Shown: positions 42,192 through 53,869, numbered from the stretch's first letter. The stretch: 64,000 bases of DNA from Bradyrhizobium sp. BR 10289 (GCF_019455385.1 NZ_JACOFR010000002.1:580735-644734), one strand, 5' to 3'. The notes: a model not told the origin generated them from the letters alone. Numbers and translations are program-made.

Positions 42192-43613
42192 ATGTCGTCC
42201 GCTCCCACCGTACATGCCGACGGCCTGCCGCAGCCACTGCGCAACCAGGCGGTGCTGACTATTGCGCTCGGCATCATCATGGCGGTCGTCGACAGTGCGA
42301 TCGCCAATGTGGCGCTGCCGACGATCGCGATCGATCTCGACGCGAGCCCGGCCTTCTCGATCTGGATCGTCAACGGCTATCAGCTCGCCATCACCATCTC
42401 GCTGCTGCCGCTGGCCTCGCTTGGCGAGATCGTGGGCTATCGCCGCGTCTATCTGGTCGGGCTCGTGCTGTTCACGCTCGCCTCCGCGTTCTGCGCGCTC
42501 GCGCATACGCTGCCGCTGCTGACGGTCGCGCGCATCGTCCAGGGGTTTGGCGCGGCCGGCATCATGAGCGTCAACTCGGCGCTGGTGCGCTTCACTTATC
42601 CGCGCAGCCTGCTCGGCCGCGGCATCGGCCTCAACGCGCTCGTCGTCGCCTTTTCGGCCGCGGTCGGGCCCACGCTCGCCTCGGGCATTCTTGCGGTCGG
42701 AAGCTGGCCCTGGCTGTTCGCTATCAACGTACCGCTCGGCGCGGCGACGCTGGTGCTGGGCCTGCGCAGCCTGCCGCATACCAACCCCGCAAGCCATTCC
42801 TTCGACTGGCAGAGCGCGGGGCTCTCCGCGATCACCTTCGGCGTCGGCATCGCGGCCGTCGACAGCGTCGGCCATGGCGAGGCCGCACTCACCTGTCTCG
42901 TCCAGTTCGCCATCGCGATCGTCGCCGGCGCGGCGCTCGTTTACCGCGAAACGCACATGAAATCGCCGCTGCTGCCGGTCGATTTGTTGCGCATCCCGGT
43001 GTTCGGACTGTCGATTGCGACCTCGATCGCCTCGTTCTGCGGGCAGATGCTGGCCTTCGTCGCGATCCCCTTCTACCTGCAGAGCCGCTTCGGCTATTCG
43101 GCCGTGCATATGGGCCTGTTGATCACGCCTTGGCCGATCGCGGTCGCCTTCGCGGCTCCCCTCGCCGGTCGCCTGGTCGAGCATTATCCGGCCGGCCTGC
43201 TTGGCGGCATCGGGCTCACGTTGTTCGCCTGCGGCCTCGCTGCGCTCGCCTTCCTGCCGGCCGCGCCGACGCCGCCCGACGTGATCTGGCGGATGGCGCT
43301 GGCCGGTGCCGGCTTCGGCCTGTTCCAGACCCCGAACAACCGCACCATGATCGCAGCCGCCCCGCGCGAACGCTCCGGTGGTGCCAGCGGCATGCTGGGC
43401 ACTGCGCGCCTGCTGGGTCAGACCACTGGCGCCGCGCTGGTGGCGCTGTTTCTCGGCCGTTATCCGGTTGACGGAACCCGGATCGCGCTCCTCACCGGCG
43501 TCGGCTTTGCGCTGTGCGGTGCGATCCTGAGCATGCTGCGGCTGTCACCTTCGGGCGCACGCGGCGCCGAGCATGTCCGCGTCCAGGACGACCAACGCCT
43601 GCGCGGCGATTAG
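42192..43613 (+). CDS. MFS transporter, DHA2-type (14 TM)
   Basis: A 473-residue drug:H+ antiporter of the DHA2/EmrB-like group. Motifs: DSAIANVALPTIAIDL in TM1, VNGYQLAITISLLPLASLGEIVGYRRVY (motif A) in TM2-3, and QGFGAAGIMSVNSALVRFTYPRSLLGRG (motif B/C) in TM4-5. About 14 helices are visible. It is likely a multidrug exporter, and no regulator is adjacent. A longer shifted frame (42059-43471) is not coding; this one carries the hydrophobic profile. Confidence 0.92.
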   Translation: MSSAPTVHADGLPQPLRNQAVLTIALGIIMAVVDSAIANVALPTIAIDLDASPAFSIWIVNGYQLAITISLLPLASLGEIVGYRRVYLVGLVLFTLASAFCALAHTLPLLTVARIVQGFGAAGIMSVNSALVRFTYPRSLLGRGIGLNALVVAFSAAVGPTLASGILAVGSWPWLFAINVPLGAATLVLGLRSLPHTNPASHSFDWQSAGLSAITFGVGIAAVDSVGHGEAALTCLVQFAIAIVAGAALVYRETHMKSPLLPVDLLRIPVFGLSIATSIASFCGQMLAFVAIPFYLQSRFGYSAVHMGLLITPWPIAVAFAAPLAGRLVEHYPAGLLGGIGLTLFACGLAALAFLPAAPTPPDVIWRMALAGAGFGLFQTPNNRTMIAAAPRERSGGASGMLGTARLLGQTTGAALVALFLGRYPVDGTRIALLTGVGFALCGAILSMLRLSPSGARGAEHVRVQDDQRLRGD

Positions 43614-43740
43614 CCAAGTCTACGCCAGGATGATCGCCCCCTTTCCACACAACCGTTGCGTGGCTTAACTATCCGGACCAATGATGTATTGCCCTCCCGC
43701 TCCGGTTGCGCTTCATTGGCGCCGGGCATAAGGGGCATTC

Positions 43741-44199
43741 ATGCGTTCATTTGGAGTTGTGGCGCTCAGCGTCATGCTGGGCGGCTGCGCGTCTGTCACG
43801 CGTGGTACGACTGAAAATATCAGCATCTCATCGACACCGTCAGGCGTGGAAGCCATGGTCAGCGGAATGGAAGTCCCGACCACCTGCACGACGCCCTGCT
43901 CCGTCGTCGTCAAGCGGAACGCGGACATCTCGATCACCTTCCAGAAAGAAGGCTACGAGCCGCAGGTCGTGCCGCTCAGCCGAGACATCCAGACCGGCGG
44001 AGCGGCCGGCTTTGCCGGCAATCTCTTGCTGGGCGGTGTCGTCGGCATGGGCGTCGACGCCGCAACGGGCGCCGCGACCGATCACAAGCCGAACCCGGTC
44101 ATCGTGACCATGCAGCCGTCGGCGCCTCCTCGCGCGCTGCCGTCCGCGCCGAAGAAGCCGCGCGCGCCGGCAGCACCTCCGCCGGACACCGGCACGTAA
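43741..44199 (+). CDS. PEGA-domain lipoprotein
   Basis: A 152-residue lipoprotein. The signal sequence ends in the lipobox LGGC (Cys about residue 16), and a PEGA-like domain follows (ISSTPSGVEAMVSGMEVPTTCTTPCSVVVKRNADISITFQKEGYEPQVVPL). The tail is Pro/Ala-rich. PEGA domains tend to bind peptidoglycan or stabilise envelope complexes. ATG 43741 gives the signal peptide. A bidirectional terminator separates it from the convergent clpA gene. Confidence 0.85.
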   Translation: MRSFGVVALSVMLGGCASVTRGTTENISISSTPSGVEAMVSGMEVPTTCTTPCSVVVKRNADISITFQKEGYEPQVVPLSRDIQTGGAAGFAGNLLLGGVVGMGVDAATGAATDHKPNPVIVTMQPSAPPRALPSAPKKPRAPAAPPPDTGT

Positions 44200-44225
44200 G
44201 GCACTGCACTCTGATCAAACAAAAA

Positions 44226-44250
44226 GGCCGGCTCTTCAGCCGGCCTCTTT
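44226..44250. terminator. Bidirectional terminator between PEGA lipoprotein and clpA
   Basis: Perfect 8-bp stem GGCCGGCT (44226-44233) / AGCCGGCC (44238-44245) with loop CTTC. TCTTTC follows on the plus strand and AAAAA precedes it (a T-run for the minus strand). It serves both convergent genes. Confidence 0.85.
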
Positions 44251-44268
44251 CAATTCATGACGTGCCGA

Positions 44269-46680
<2,412 letters not shown>

Positions 46681-46972
46681 TCGCGTCCTCTATGGCCCCC
46701 ACCATCATGATCGCCATCGCCCGGTCAGGCAACAACAACCTTTGTCACATATAGTTATACAAGACCGCGGCAAAAGACCGGTTCCGCGACTCAAATGGGC
46801 ATTGCCCGCCCACCGCATATTCGATGCAAAACCCGTTCCGATTTGGGCAGAAACTACCCATTTGGGCAGGATTGGCGCCGACGCTGATTGTCATCGGCTC
46901 GCGCAGCCGCATGCGCTGACATCACACACCGCGGACTGAACAATCTCAAGAACTCTGGATGCGAACGCGCAG

Positions 46973-47305
46973 TTACTTCTTTTCCATCACGCATTGCAGC
47001 GGGTGCTGGTGCTTGCGGGCGAAGTCCATCACCTGCGTCACTTTGGTCTCGGCGATCTCGTAGGTGAACACGCCGCACTCCCCGATACCGTGATGATGGA
47101 CGTGCAGCATGATCTTGGTCGCCGCCTCGACGTCCTTCTGGAAGAACTTCTCCAGCACGTGGACGACGAATTCCATCGGCGTGTAGTCGTCGTTCAGGAT
47201 CAGCACGCGATACAGGTTCGGCCGCTTCGTCTTCGGCTTGACCTTGGTGATGACGGACGTGTTCGGACCCGTCGGGCTGCCGGAACGGTTCTCGTCATTG
47301 CTCAT
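46973..47305 (-). CDS. clpS: ATP-dependent Clp protease adaptor ClpS
   Basis: A ClpS adaptor that presents N-end-rule substrates to ClpA. The core is [24 protein letters not shown] with the substrate-recognition pocket residues in DDYTPMEFV, and [21 protein letters not shown] list the inner start ATG at 47305 ([10 protein letters not shown]), giving 110 aa; an ATG at 47362 would add 19 residues (MPQLSSIT...). Neither has a strong Shine-Dalgarno. It is upstream of clpA in the same orientation. Confidence 0.88.
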   Translation of the reverse strand: MSNDENRSGSPTGPNTSVITKVKPKTKRPNLYRVLILNDDYTPMEFVVHVLEKFFQKDVEAATKIMLHVHHHGIGECGVFTYEIAETKVTQVMDFARKHQHPLQCVMEKK

Positions 47306-47785
47306 AAGGGGAGCGGAAACGGCGGCCGTGGACAGCTCGGTTATGGAAGACAGTTGCGGCATGGCTCAGGCGTTCAAATTCCCCACAGAAGCGAATAACA
47401 GTCAGCCGCGCGCCCCCTACTTCGGGGCCTCGCACAGGCGCGCCGCCTTGCTGGATCGCCGCTTCCAACCGGTCCGGTCCAAGCCGGATCGCTCGTCAGC
47501 AATATGGGCCCGCCCCCGGCTCGCCGCAAGCGTGCAAAGGCTTGCCTCAAGGCTTGGCCGATGCGGCCGGCGGTCCCGATTCCCGGTTCGGGCGATCCGG
47601 CCCAAGGTTAATCAATCCGGACCGATTTGACAAAAATTTCCAGTCCCGATGTTTAGAACGTCTTGACCAGGAACCTGACGTTGGCCTGACCGTACCCGAG
47701 GATCTCCGGTTTTCTACGGTCCGATTTACCCGTCATTCAACCCTGTGGCGTCAAATCGGGCAAACCACAGATCTCGGGGACCGTC
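47306..47785. other. Intergenic region (480 bases) between clpS and the TadG-like gene
   Basis: A divergent promoter region for clpS (minus) and the TadG-like gene (plus). No coding sequence with conserved-looking residues was found apart from the possible 19-residue ClpS extension. No repeat or hairpin stands out. Confidence 0.5.
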
Positions 47786-49459
47786 ATGTTTCGCCTGCCC
47801 GTTGTCAGCCGCTTTACCCGGCAGCTCGCCCACTTCACGGCGGCAGACCAAGGCAACATCGCCGTAATCTTCGCCATCGCGCTGGTCCCGGTGCTGGGTT
47901 TCATCGGGGCTGCGATCGATTATAGCCGCGCCGTCCAAACACGGACCTCGCTGCAAGTCGCGCTCGATTCGGCCGCATTGATGGTCTCAAAAGACCTGAC
48001 GAATGGCACCATCACGGAAACCGACATCGAAGCCAGGGCGAAATCCTATTTCAGCGGCCTTTACACCGGCCGCGCCGGCGCGGTGGCTACGACCGACATC
48101 CACGCCACCTATACGCCGAAGGACTCGAACGGCATCTCCAACATTGTCGTCACCGGGTCTGGCAGTATACCGACCGATTTCATGAGGATCGCCGGCTATC
48201 CGGCGCTCGGATTCAGCGCGAGCTCGACCTCGGCATGGGGAAACACCCGCATGCGGGTGGCGATGGTCCTGGATAACACCGGATCGATGGGGCAGAACGG
48301 CAAGATGACCGCCATGCAGGCCGCGGCCAAGGACATGATCGACACGCTGTCCAACTACAACAAGCAGACCGGCGACGTTTACATCTCGATCATTCCGTTC
48401 TCGAAGGACGTCAACGTCGGTACCACCAACGGCTCCAGCAATCTCAGTGCGTCGTGGCTGAATTGGACCGAGTGGGAGGGCGAACCGCCGATCCTCGTCG
48501 GAAACAAATCCAGCGCCTTCAACTCGGCCGTCGGCGGATCGGATTGCCCCTTCACGAACGGCAATCAGGGCTTCACCTGCATGGACCGGCCGGCGACCTT
48601 GCCCGGCGCGCAGGCCGCACCCTACGGTAAGATACCTTCGACTGGCACCTATGCCGGATATATCTGCCCGAGCATCGACAGTGGCTACAAGCGCCCGGGC
48701 AAGACCGGTATCTATTACAACGGTTGCTACACAACCGCGACCGGCTCGAGCGCAAGCTGCGGATCGAACACGGCGTGCACCTGCACCGGCACCGGCTCGA
48801 ACAAGATTTGTCACCTCTGGCGCGGCGACGGCACTGCGGCAACGGCTGCAGCCGCCCCCTCGCGCAGCACCTGGACGGGCTGCGTCAACGATCGTGACCA
48901 GGACTATGATACGCAAAACACCGCGCCGGACTCGGGCGGCGGCAGCCCTTCCAAGCAATTCTATGCGGAGCAGTGGTCCGGCTGCCTTCCGGCCACGGTG
49001 TTTCCGATGAGCAATCAGTGGCAGACGCTCAAGGACCAGATCTCAGCCATGTCTCCGAGCGGCAATACCAACCAGGCCGTGGGCCTCGCTTGGGGCTGGC
49101 AGTCCCTAAGCACGACCAACGGACCGATTGCCGCGCCGGCCAAGGCCAGCAACTACGTTTACAAGGACTATATCGTGCTGCTGTCGGACGGCTTGAACAC
49201 CCAGAACCGCTGGAGCACGTCGCAGTCCAGTATCGACAACCGCCAGGAGATCCTCTGTCGGAACATCAAGGCTGACACGGCAAACCCTGTCACGATCTTC
49301 ACCATCCAGGTCAACATCAACAACCAGGACGCCAAATCCCAGGTGCTGCAGGACTGCGCGACCAACGGTAATTTCCAGATGATCACGAGCTCCACTCAGA
49401 CCTCGGACGCGTTCAAAAACATCCTGACGCAGATCTCAAAACTGCGCGTCGCGAAATAA
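47786..49459 (+). CDS. TadG-like pilus-assembly protein with vWA domain
   Basis: A 557-residue TadE/TadG-type protein. A membrane-anchoring N-terminus (QGNIAVIFAIALVPVLGFIGAAIDYSRA, residues about 22-49) with the TadG_N motif is followed by a von Willebrand A-like domain. Its metal site is DNTGSMG (residue about 163) with a distal VLLSDGLNTQNRWS. A large Cys-rich insertion (residues about 250-360) looks disulfide-bonded. TadG is part of Flp/Tad pilus assembly, but no other tad genes are near, so it is an orphan. ATG 47786 with GGGGACCGTC before it. A strong terminator follows. Confidence 0.85.
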   Translation: MFRLPVVSRFTRQLAHFTAADQGNIAVIFAIALVPVLGFIGAAIDYSRAVQTRTSLQVALDSAALMVSKDLTNGTITETDIEARAKSYFSGLYTGRAGAVATTDIHATYTPKDSNGISNIVVTGSGSIPTDFMRIAGYPALGFSASSTSAWGNTRMRVAMVLDNTGSMGQNGKMTAMQAAAKDMIDTLSNYNKQTGDVYISIIPFSKDVNVGTTNGSSNLSASWLNWTEWEGEPPILVGNKSSAFNSAVGGSDCPFTNGNQGFTCMDRPATLPGAQAAPYGKIPSTGTYAGYICPSIDSGYKRPGKTGIYYNGCYTTATGSSASCGSNTACTCTGTGSNKICHLWRGDGTAATAAAAPSRSTWTGCVNDRDQDYDTQNTAPDSGGGSPSKQFYAEQWSGCLPATVFPMSNQWQTLKDQISAMSPSGNTNQAVGLAWGWQSLSTTNGPIAAPAKASNYVYKDYIVLLSDGLNTQNRWSTSQSSIDNRQEILCRNIKADTANPVTIFTIQVNINNQDAKSQVLQDCATNGNFQMITSSTQTSDAFKNILTQISKLRVAK

Positions 49460-49484
49460 GCGGGAGCGTGCCCCAAACAAAAAA

Positions 49485-49511
49485 AGCCCGGCTGCTTCAG
49501 CCGGGCTTTTT
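49485..49511. terminator. Bidirectional terminator after the TadG-like gene
   Basis: AGCCCGGCT (49485-49493) pairs with AGCCGGGCT (49499-49507) over loop GCTTC. A-tract precedes and T-tract follows, so it works for both the TadG-like gene and the convergent phasin gene. Confidence 0.92.
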
Positions 49512-49533
49512 GCTTCCAGGATGTCCGGGAAAA

Positions 49534-49872
49534 TTAGTGGGCGGCCGGGGTGAACTTCGACACGATGGTCTCGACCGGCTTGAACGCCTGCTTGGCGAGG
49601 TCGCTGTAGAGGCCGGCGATCTTCTGCGATTCCGCAACGAAGGTCTCGTAGGCGGAGCGGGCGAAGTCGGTCTGCGCTTCCATGGCCTTGTCCAGCGACT
49701 TCACGCCGGAAAGCTTCTCGACGAAGGACTTGGTGTCCTCGAACGACTTCTTGGTGTAGTCGCCATAGGCGCTGGCGATCGCCTGGAGGCCGTGCTGCAC
49801 CGAGGTCGCGGAGGCAACGCACGTCTCGAACTGCTCTTTCCCGTAGTTCTGAAAGTCTTCAACCTTGAACAT
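49534..49872 (-). CDS. Phasin family protein
   Basis: A 112-residue helical phasin. It coats polyhydroxyalkanoate granules or related hydrophobic surfaces. The sequence is an almost continuous amphipathic helix array (EQFETCVASATSVQHGLQAIASAYGDYTKKSFEDTKSFVEKLSGVKSLDKAMEAQ). It lacks a Pro/Ala tail. The ATG at 49872 is upstream-flanked by two TGC-N3-GCA palindromes (49936-49977), suggesting PhaR-type repression. It is the only PHA-associated gene in the window. Confidence 0.9.
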   Translation of the reverse strand: MFKVEDFQNYGKEQFETCVASATSVQHGLQAIASAYGDYTKKSFEDTKSFVEKLSGVKSLDKAMEAQTDFARSAYETFVAESQKIAGLYSDLAKQAFKPVETIVSKFTPAAH

Positions 49873-49935
49873 TTCGGAATCCTTTTCCCTGGCTCGCGTC
49901 CGGAAGCCCCGGCTCCCTGACTCTGCCTACAATTA

Positions 49936-49946
49936 GTGCAACGCAC
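49936..49946. promoter_or_regulatory. PhaR-like operator, distal half of pair
   Basis: GTGC-AAC-GCAC, an imperfect TGC-N3-GCA palindrome upstream of the phasin gene. Its centre lies 29 bases from that of the better palindrome at 49963-49977, i.e. almost three helical turns. Confidence 0.5.
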
Positions 49947-49962
49947 AAAAAAGTCAAGAATC

Positions 49963-49977
49963 TTGTGCGACGCACAA
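49963..49977. promoter_or_regulatory. PhaR-like operator upstream of phasin gene
   Basis: TTGTGC-GAC-GCACAA, a perfect 6-bp inverted repeat with three-base spacer. Its core TGCN3GCA matches the known PhaR recognition pattern (CTGCN3GCAG) except for outer bases. It lies about 95 bases upstream of the phasin start. Confidence 0.6.
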
Positions 49978-50260
49978 AACTCGTCGCAAATAGCTGAGAT
50001 TCCCGGAGTTTCCCGCAAGGGTTCCTTAAGCTTTTGGAAACCGCGGCCCCCTACCCTGATTCCCTGGACGTGTTCAGCTTCCGCAATCGGCCAAAAGCCG
50101 TTTGAGAACATCACCTTAGCCAGAATAGCGGCTCAGGCCCAACGTCTCCCGCAGTGAACACCAGCGGAGGGACAGCCTGAGCAGGTAATGATCCCGGGTC
50201 CAATGGGCACAATTTCGCCTCAGGAGCCGGTGATCAAGTCAGAAACGGGGACGGGGTTCC

Positions 50261-52108
50261 ATGCTTCGTAACAGCTTGTCTTCCTCGCGCTTGGCGCGGG
50301 TCGGCGTTTTTGGGCTTCTTACGGTCACCACCGCAGTCATCTTTACCACCGATGCTGCCGAGGCGCGTCGGCATCGGCGTCACTACGCGCACCACCGGGT
50401 GCAGAGCGACGTCTCCGAGAGCTCCAGCGAGAAATTCGCGTCGATCATCGTCGACGGCAATTCCGGCGCAGTGCTTCAATCGAACGCCCCGGACGGGATA
50501 CGCCACCCCGCCTCGCTCACCAAGATCATGACGCTCTATCTGCTGTTCGAGCGCCTCGAGTCCGGCAAGATGAAGCTCGACACCGAGATGCCGGTCTCCC
50601 AGCACGCCGCCGACCAGGATCCGACCAAGCTGAACCTGCGTGCCGGCCAGACCATCCGCGTCGAGGACGCGATCAAGGGCCTCGTCACCCGTTCCGCCAA
50701 CGACGCCGCCGTGGTGATCGCCGAAGCGATCGCCGGCAACGAAGACGATTTCGCCGCGATGATGACGCGCAAGGCGCGTGCGCTTGGCATGTCCCGGACG
50801 GTCTACCGCAACGCCAACGGCCTTCCCAACGACGAGCAGGTCACCACCGCGCGCGATCAGGCCACGCTTGGCCGTGCCATCCAGGAGCGCTTCCCGCGCT
50901 ACTATCGCTATTTCGCAACCTCGACCTTCAACTGGCGCGGCCAGTCGATCCGCAACCACAATCACCTGCTCGGCAGCGTCGAGGGCGTGGACGGCATCAA
51001 GACCGGCTACACCCGCGCCTCCGGCTTCAACCTCGTCACCTCGATGCGCCGCGGCAACCGCTACCTGATCGGCGTGGTACTGGGCGGCCGCAGCGGCGGC
51101 TCGCGCGATGCCATCATGCGCAACCTGCTCGCGGAGAACCTCGAGAAGGGGGCGACCACCCATACCGTCGCCGCCGTGACCGAACGCAACGGCGCCGACG
51201 CCAGCACCGATGTCGCTGACGCCTCGGATACGCCGCCGGCCCGGCCCGCTCCGCAGATCCAGGCCGCTGCCGCCCCTGCTCCGGAATCGGCTCCGTCGCG
51301 TCTCGCCGCTCGTCTGCAGACGCTGGCGGCTGCGACTGCCGCGGTGCCCCCGGCTCCGGCCAAGCCCGAAGTCAAGCCTGAGGTGCGGTCGACGGAATCC
51401 AAGATCGAGCCGGCGCCGCTCACCAACGGCGTGATCTCGAGCCAGCCGCTCGCCATCATCCCCGGTTCGTCCGAGCCGATGAAGCCGGTCCGGGTCAAGA
51501 CCGTTCAGGTCAAGGCCGGCGCCGTGAAGGTCGCCTCCGCCGCCCCGGCTCAGGTCGCCCCGCAGGTCACGAACACGATTGCCACCCGCCCCGACGTGGC
51601 GGAGACCTCCACCGCGGTCGTTGCCCGCGCCGACCTCATCAACAAGCCCGAGACGGTGAGCCAGCCGGAAGCGCCGAAGGCTGAGAGCGTCCGCGCCGAG
51701 ATGCCGCGCCAGCCGGCCGGCTTCGGCACCGGCAATGGCATCCTCGGCGTTCTGCCCGCCGCAACCGCTGCCGCGCCCGCCCCGGCACCGAAGCTCGCCT
51801 CCGCCGATCCGGCGCCGCAGCCGGTCCAGATGAGCGCCACCACCAAGCCGGTCGTCACCCACAGCGGCTGGATCGTCCAGGTCGGCGCGCTCGAGAGCGA
51901 GAACGAGGCCCAGCAGCGCATCGACGCCGCGCGCAGCTCGGCCCGCGGCCTGCTCAGCAAGGCTGATCCGTTCACCGAGCCCGTGGTTGCCAAGGATAAT
52001 CGCAAGCTCTACCGCGCCCGTTTCGCAGGGCTCGAGCGGGATCAGGCCGAGGCCGTCTGCCGCGCCCTGAAGCGCGCCGACATCTCCTGCATCACGGTCC
52101 GTAACTGA
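50261..52108 (+). CDS. D-alanyl-D-alanine carboxypeptidase with SPOR domain
   Basis: A 615-residue penicillin-binding protein. Signal/anchor region at residues 10-34; SxxK nucleophile S85 with K88 (PASLTKIM); SxN motif S145-N147 (TRSANDAAVV); KTG at K247 (GIKTGYT). A long Pro/Ala/Val/Lys-rich linker (about 320-540) leads to a C-terminal SPOR domain (WIVQVGALESENEAQQRIDAARSSARGLLS). It trims pentapeptides of peptidoglycan and probably sits at the division septum. ATG at 50261. A terminator hairpin follows 20 bases after the stop. Confidence 0.93.
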   Translation: MLRNSLSSSRLARVGVFGLLTVTTAVIFTTDAAEARRHRRHYAHHRVQSDVSESSSEKFASIIVDGNSGAVLQSNAPDGIRHPASLTKIMTLYLLFERLESGKMKLDTEMPVSQHAADQDPTKLNLRAGQTIRVEDAIKGLVTRSANDAAVVIAEAIAGNEDDFAAMMTRKARALGMSRTVYRNANGLPNDEQVTTARDQATLGRAIQERFPRYYRYFATSTFNWRGQSIRNHNHLLGSVEGVDGIKTGYTRASGFNLVTSMRRGNRYLIGVVLGGRSGGSRDAIMRNLLAENLEKGATTHTVAAVTERNGADASTDVADASDTPPARPAPQIQAAAAPAPESAPSRLAARLQTLAAATAAVPPAPAKPEVKPEVRSTESKIEPAPLTNGVISSQPLAIIPGSSEPMKPVRVKTVQVKAGAVKVASAAPAQVAPQVTNTIATRPDVAETSTAVVARADLINKPETVSQPEAPKAESVRAEMPRQPAGFGTGNGILGVLPAATAAAPAPAPKLASADPAPQPVQMSATTKPVVTHSGWIVQVGALESENEAQQRIDAARSSARGLLSKADPFTEPVVAKDNRKLYRARFAGLERDQAEAVCRALKRADISCITVRN

Positions 52109-52131
52109 TCCACGTCGCATCGCCTCAAACC

Positions 52132-52163
52132 AAAGCCCGCGCCTTTCGGTGCGGGCTTTTTCG
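52132..52163 (+). terminator. Intrinsic terminator after carboxypeptidase
   Basis: AAAGCCCGC (52132-52140) pairs with GCGGGCTTT in 52151-52159, loop around GCCTTTCGGT, followed by TTTTTC. Confidence 0.85.
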
Positions 52164-52334
52164 TTTCGCGAGGTGCGGCGACGCAAAGTCAGTTCCCGAC
52201 AACCTCTCGTCAACAATTTACGGTTAAATTTTTACTCAACAGATCGACCACGCCGACAAGGCGGGCATCGGGGCGACGGCAGACAGAGCAAGCGGAGCTG
52301 ACGCGGGATTAGCGTTTGTAGCGTGATGCCGGAG

Positions 52335-53060
52335 TTAGCCGTTATGCGTACGAAGCAGAGTATCCTTGGCCTCGTTCACACGGGCAGCGAGATACGTCGA
52401 GCCCCCCTGGTCGGGATGCAGTTTCTTCATCAGGGACTTGTGAGCCCGGCTGATGTCGTCGCGCCCCGCCCCCGGCTGCAAGCCAAGGATCTGATAGGCT
52501 TCCTCCGGCGTCATTTTACCGTTCGCCGCCGTGCGGCGCTGCCGCCCTGCCGCATCGCCCTGCGCGTTCTGACGCCAGGCGGGAAACCGGCGGTCCAGAT
52601 AGCTTTCAAGTAGGGCCACGCTCTCGGCGTCGAACGCCGGAACCATGGCCAGCAGGCCCGCGAGATCGAACTCGTCGAGACTGCGCCCGGCATAGGGACC
52701 GGCGATGATCTGGCCTGCGAGCTGACCGGAATCGTGGTCGAGCCGCATGTCCAGAAACTGCGAGCGCACGCGCGAAGCCCGACCCGTCGGGCGGTTCGCG
52801 CCGCCGCCGAACAGCCCGCCGACATTGCCGAGGCCGGCATTTGCGAGCGGCGTCCAGCCGAGAAGCCCGGCGCCGAAAATTCCGAGCGGAATTGCCACCG
52901 CCAGCTCGCCGCGCAGGCCCGTGAAGGCCGCGACCGCCAGCGCCAGCACGCCGCCGCCGAACTTGATGGTGCGCGCCAGCACCGCCGGATTGGCCGAGCG
53001 GAACATCTGGAGCAGCAAGTAAAGCGTGATGATTGCGACGGCGCCGGCGATCAGGGTCAT
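52335..53060 (-). CDS. DnaJ-domain membrane co-chaperone (DjlA-like)
   Basis: A 241-residue membrane protein. Two to three hydrophobic stretches in the N-terminal 65 residues (MTLIAGAVAIITLYLLLQMF ... GVLALAVAAFTGLRGELAVAIPLGIFGAGLLG) are followed by a cytoplasmic part that ends in a J domain. Its HPD motif is LHPDQGG (about 220-226) within MTPEEAYQILGLQPGAGRDDISRAHKSLMKKLHPDQGG. It would stimulate DnaK near the membrane. It is downstream of a vWA gene in the same direction with 65 bases between, a pairing I consider conserved in rhizobia. Confidence 0.88.
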   Translation of the reverse strand: MTLIAGAVAIITLYLLLQMFRSANPAVLARTIKFGGGVLALAVAAFTGLRGELAVAIPLGIFGAGLLGWTPLANAGLGNVGGLFGGGANRPTGRASRVRSQFLDMRLDHDSGQLAGQIIAGPYAGRSLDEFDLAGLLAMVPAFDAESVALLESYLDRRFPAWRQNAQGDAAGRQRRTAANGKMTPEEAYQILGLQPGAGRDDISRAHKSLMKKLHPDQGGSTYLAARVNEAKDTLLRTHNG

Positions 53061-53125
53061 GGCCGGAATATAGTCGGCCTCGCGTCAAAAAGCATGGCGT
53101 CCGTATCCCGCGGATCGCGACGGCG

Positions 53126-53869
53126 CTACCTCATCTGGCCGATCAGCTTGGCCGCGCCGCTCGCGCTCTTCGCCAATTTCAACAGCGCCTCGCGGCCGCC
53201 GACGGCATAGGCCGCGGCTGCCCGCAGCAGTTCGCGCAGCTGCGCCGCCGCACCGGGATCGAACCGGCACCAGGCGCCGCCGGTCAGTCGCGCAATCTCG
53301 CGAAAGGTCTTTTCGGCCATCGCGTCGTTGCCTTCCTGAAACAGGAAGACGGGCACCTTGAGCATGCCGAGCTCGCCGGCCTTGGCGCAGAGCTCGTCGA
53401 CCTTCTCCTCCATGGCGTCGCCGACGAACACGACGGCACGCACGCCGGAGGCGACCGCCTCGCGTCGCGCCTCGCTCAGCACCTTGCCGATCTGGGTGTC
53501 GCCGCCGCGGCAATCGATCTTGCTCATCAGCGTCGCAAGCTTTGCGCTGTCGGAGATCCAGCCCGTGGCGCGGCACTCGTTGTAGCCGCGATAATAGACC
53601 AGCCGGATGTCGAGACTGCCGAGCGCCGCGGTCTCGCGGAACATGTCGGCCTGGAGCGCGCAGGCCATGTCCCAGGTCGGCTGTCGGCTCATCGTCGCAT
53701 CCAGCGCGAAAATCAGCCGCCCCTTGGCGCCGGGCGCATGTGGCGAGAGTTCACGCGCCTTGGCGACGAAGGCGGCGATATCCTCCGAGGTGCTGGCTTG
53801 CGGTAGCGCGCCGCCGGCTTGCGCCGAGACGGCATCGCCACCCCGCGGTCTGATGGGTTCGCCCGACAT
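53126..53869 (-). CDS. von Willebrand A domain protein
   Basis: A 247-residue cytoplasmic vWA protein. The metal-ion-dependent site is DATMSR (DxTxS, about residue 58-63) with distal SDSAKL and VVFVGDAMEEKVDEL. No signal peptide or membrane helix. It may bind the neighbouring J-domain protein or a partner in a complex; unproven. ATG 53869 gives the first residues MSGEPIRPRGGD. Confidence 0.82.
   Translation of the reverse strand: MSGEPIRPRGGDAVSAQAGGALPQASTSEDIAAFVAKARELSPHAPGAKGRLIFALDATMSRQPTWDMACALQADMFRETAALGSLDIRLVYYRGYNECRATGWISDSAKLATLMSKIDCRGGDTQIGKVLSEARREAVASGVRAVVFVGDAMEEKVDELCAKAGELGMLKVPVFLFQEGNDAMAEKTFREIARLTGGAWCRFDPGAAAQLRELLRAAAAYAVGGREALLKLAKSASGAAKLIGQMR

Larger units (their letters stand above)
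49873..50260. other. Intergenic region (388 bases) between phasin and carboxypeptidase
   Basis: Divergent promoters for the phasin gene (minus) and the D-Ala-D-Ala carboxypeptidase (plus). It contains the two TGC-N3-GCA palindromes in its left half. I see no gene. Confidence 0.55.

Noticed and set aside
50234..52216. A 660-residue frame antisense to the carboxypeptidase
   Set aside because: Low-complexity shadow of the Pro/Ala/Val-rich linker; the plus frame has SxxK, SxN and KTG motifs.
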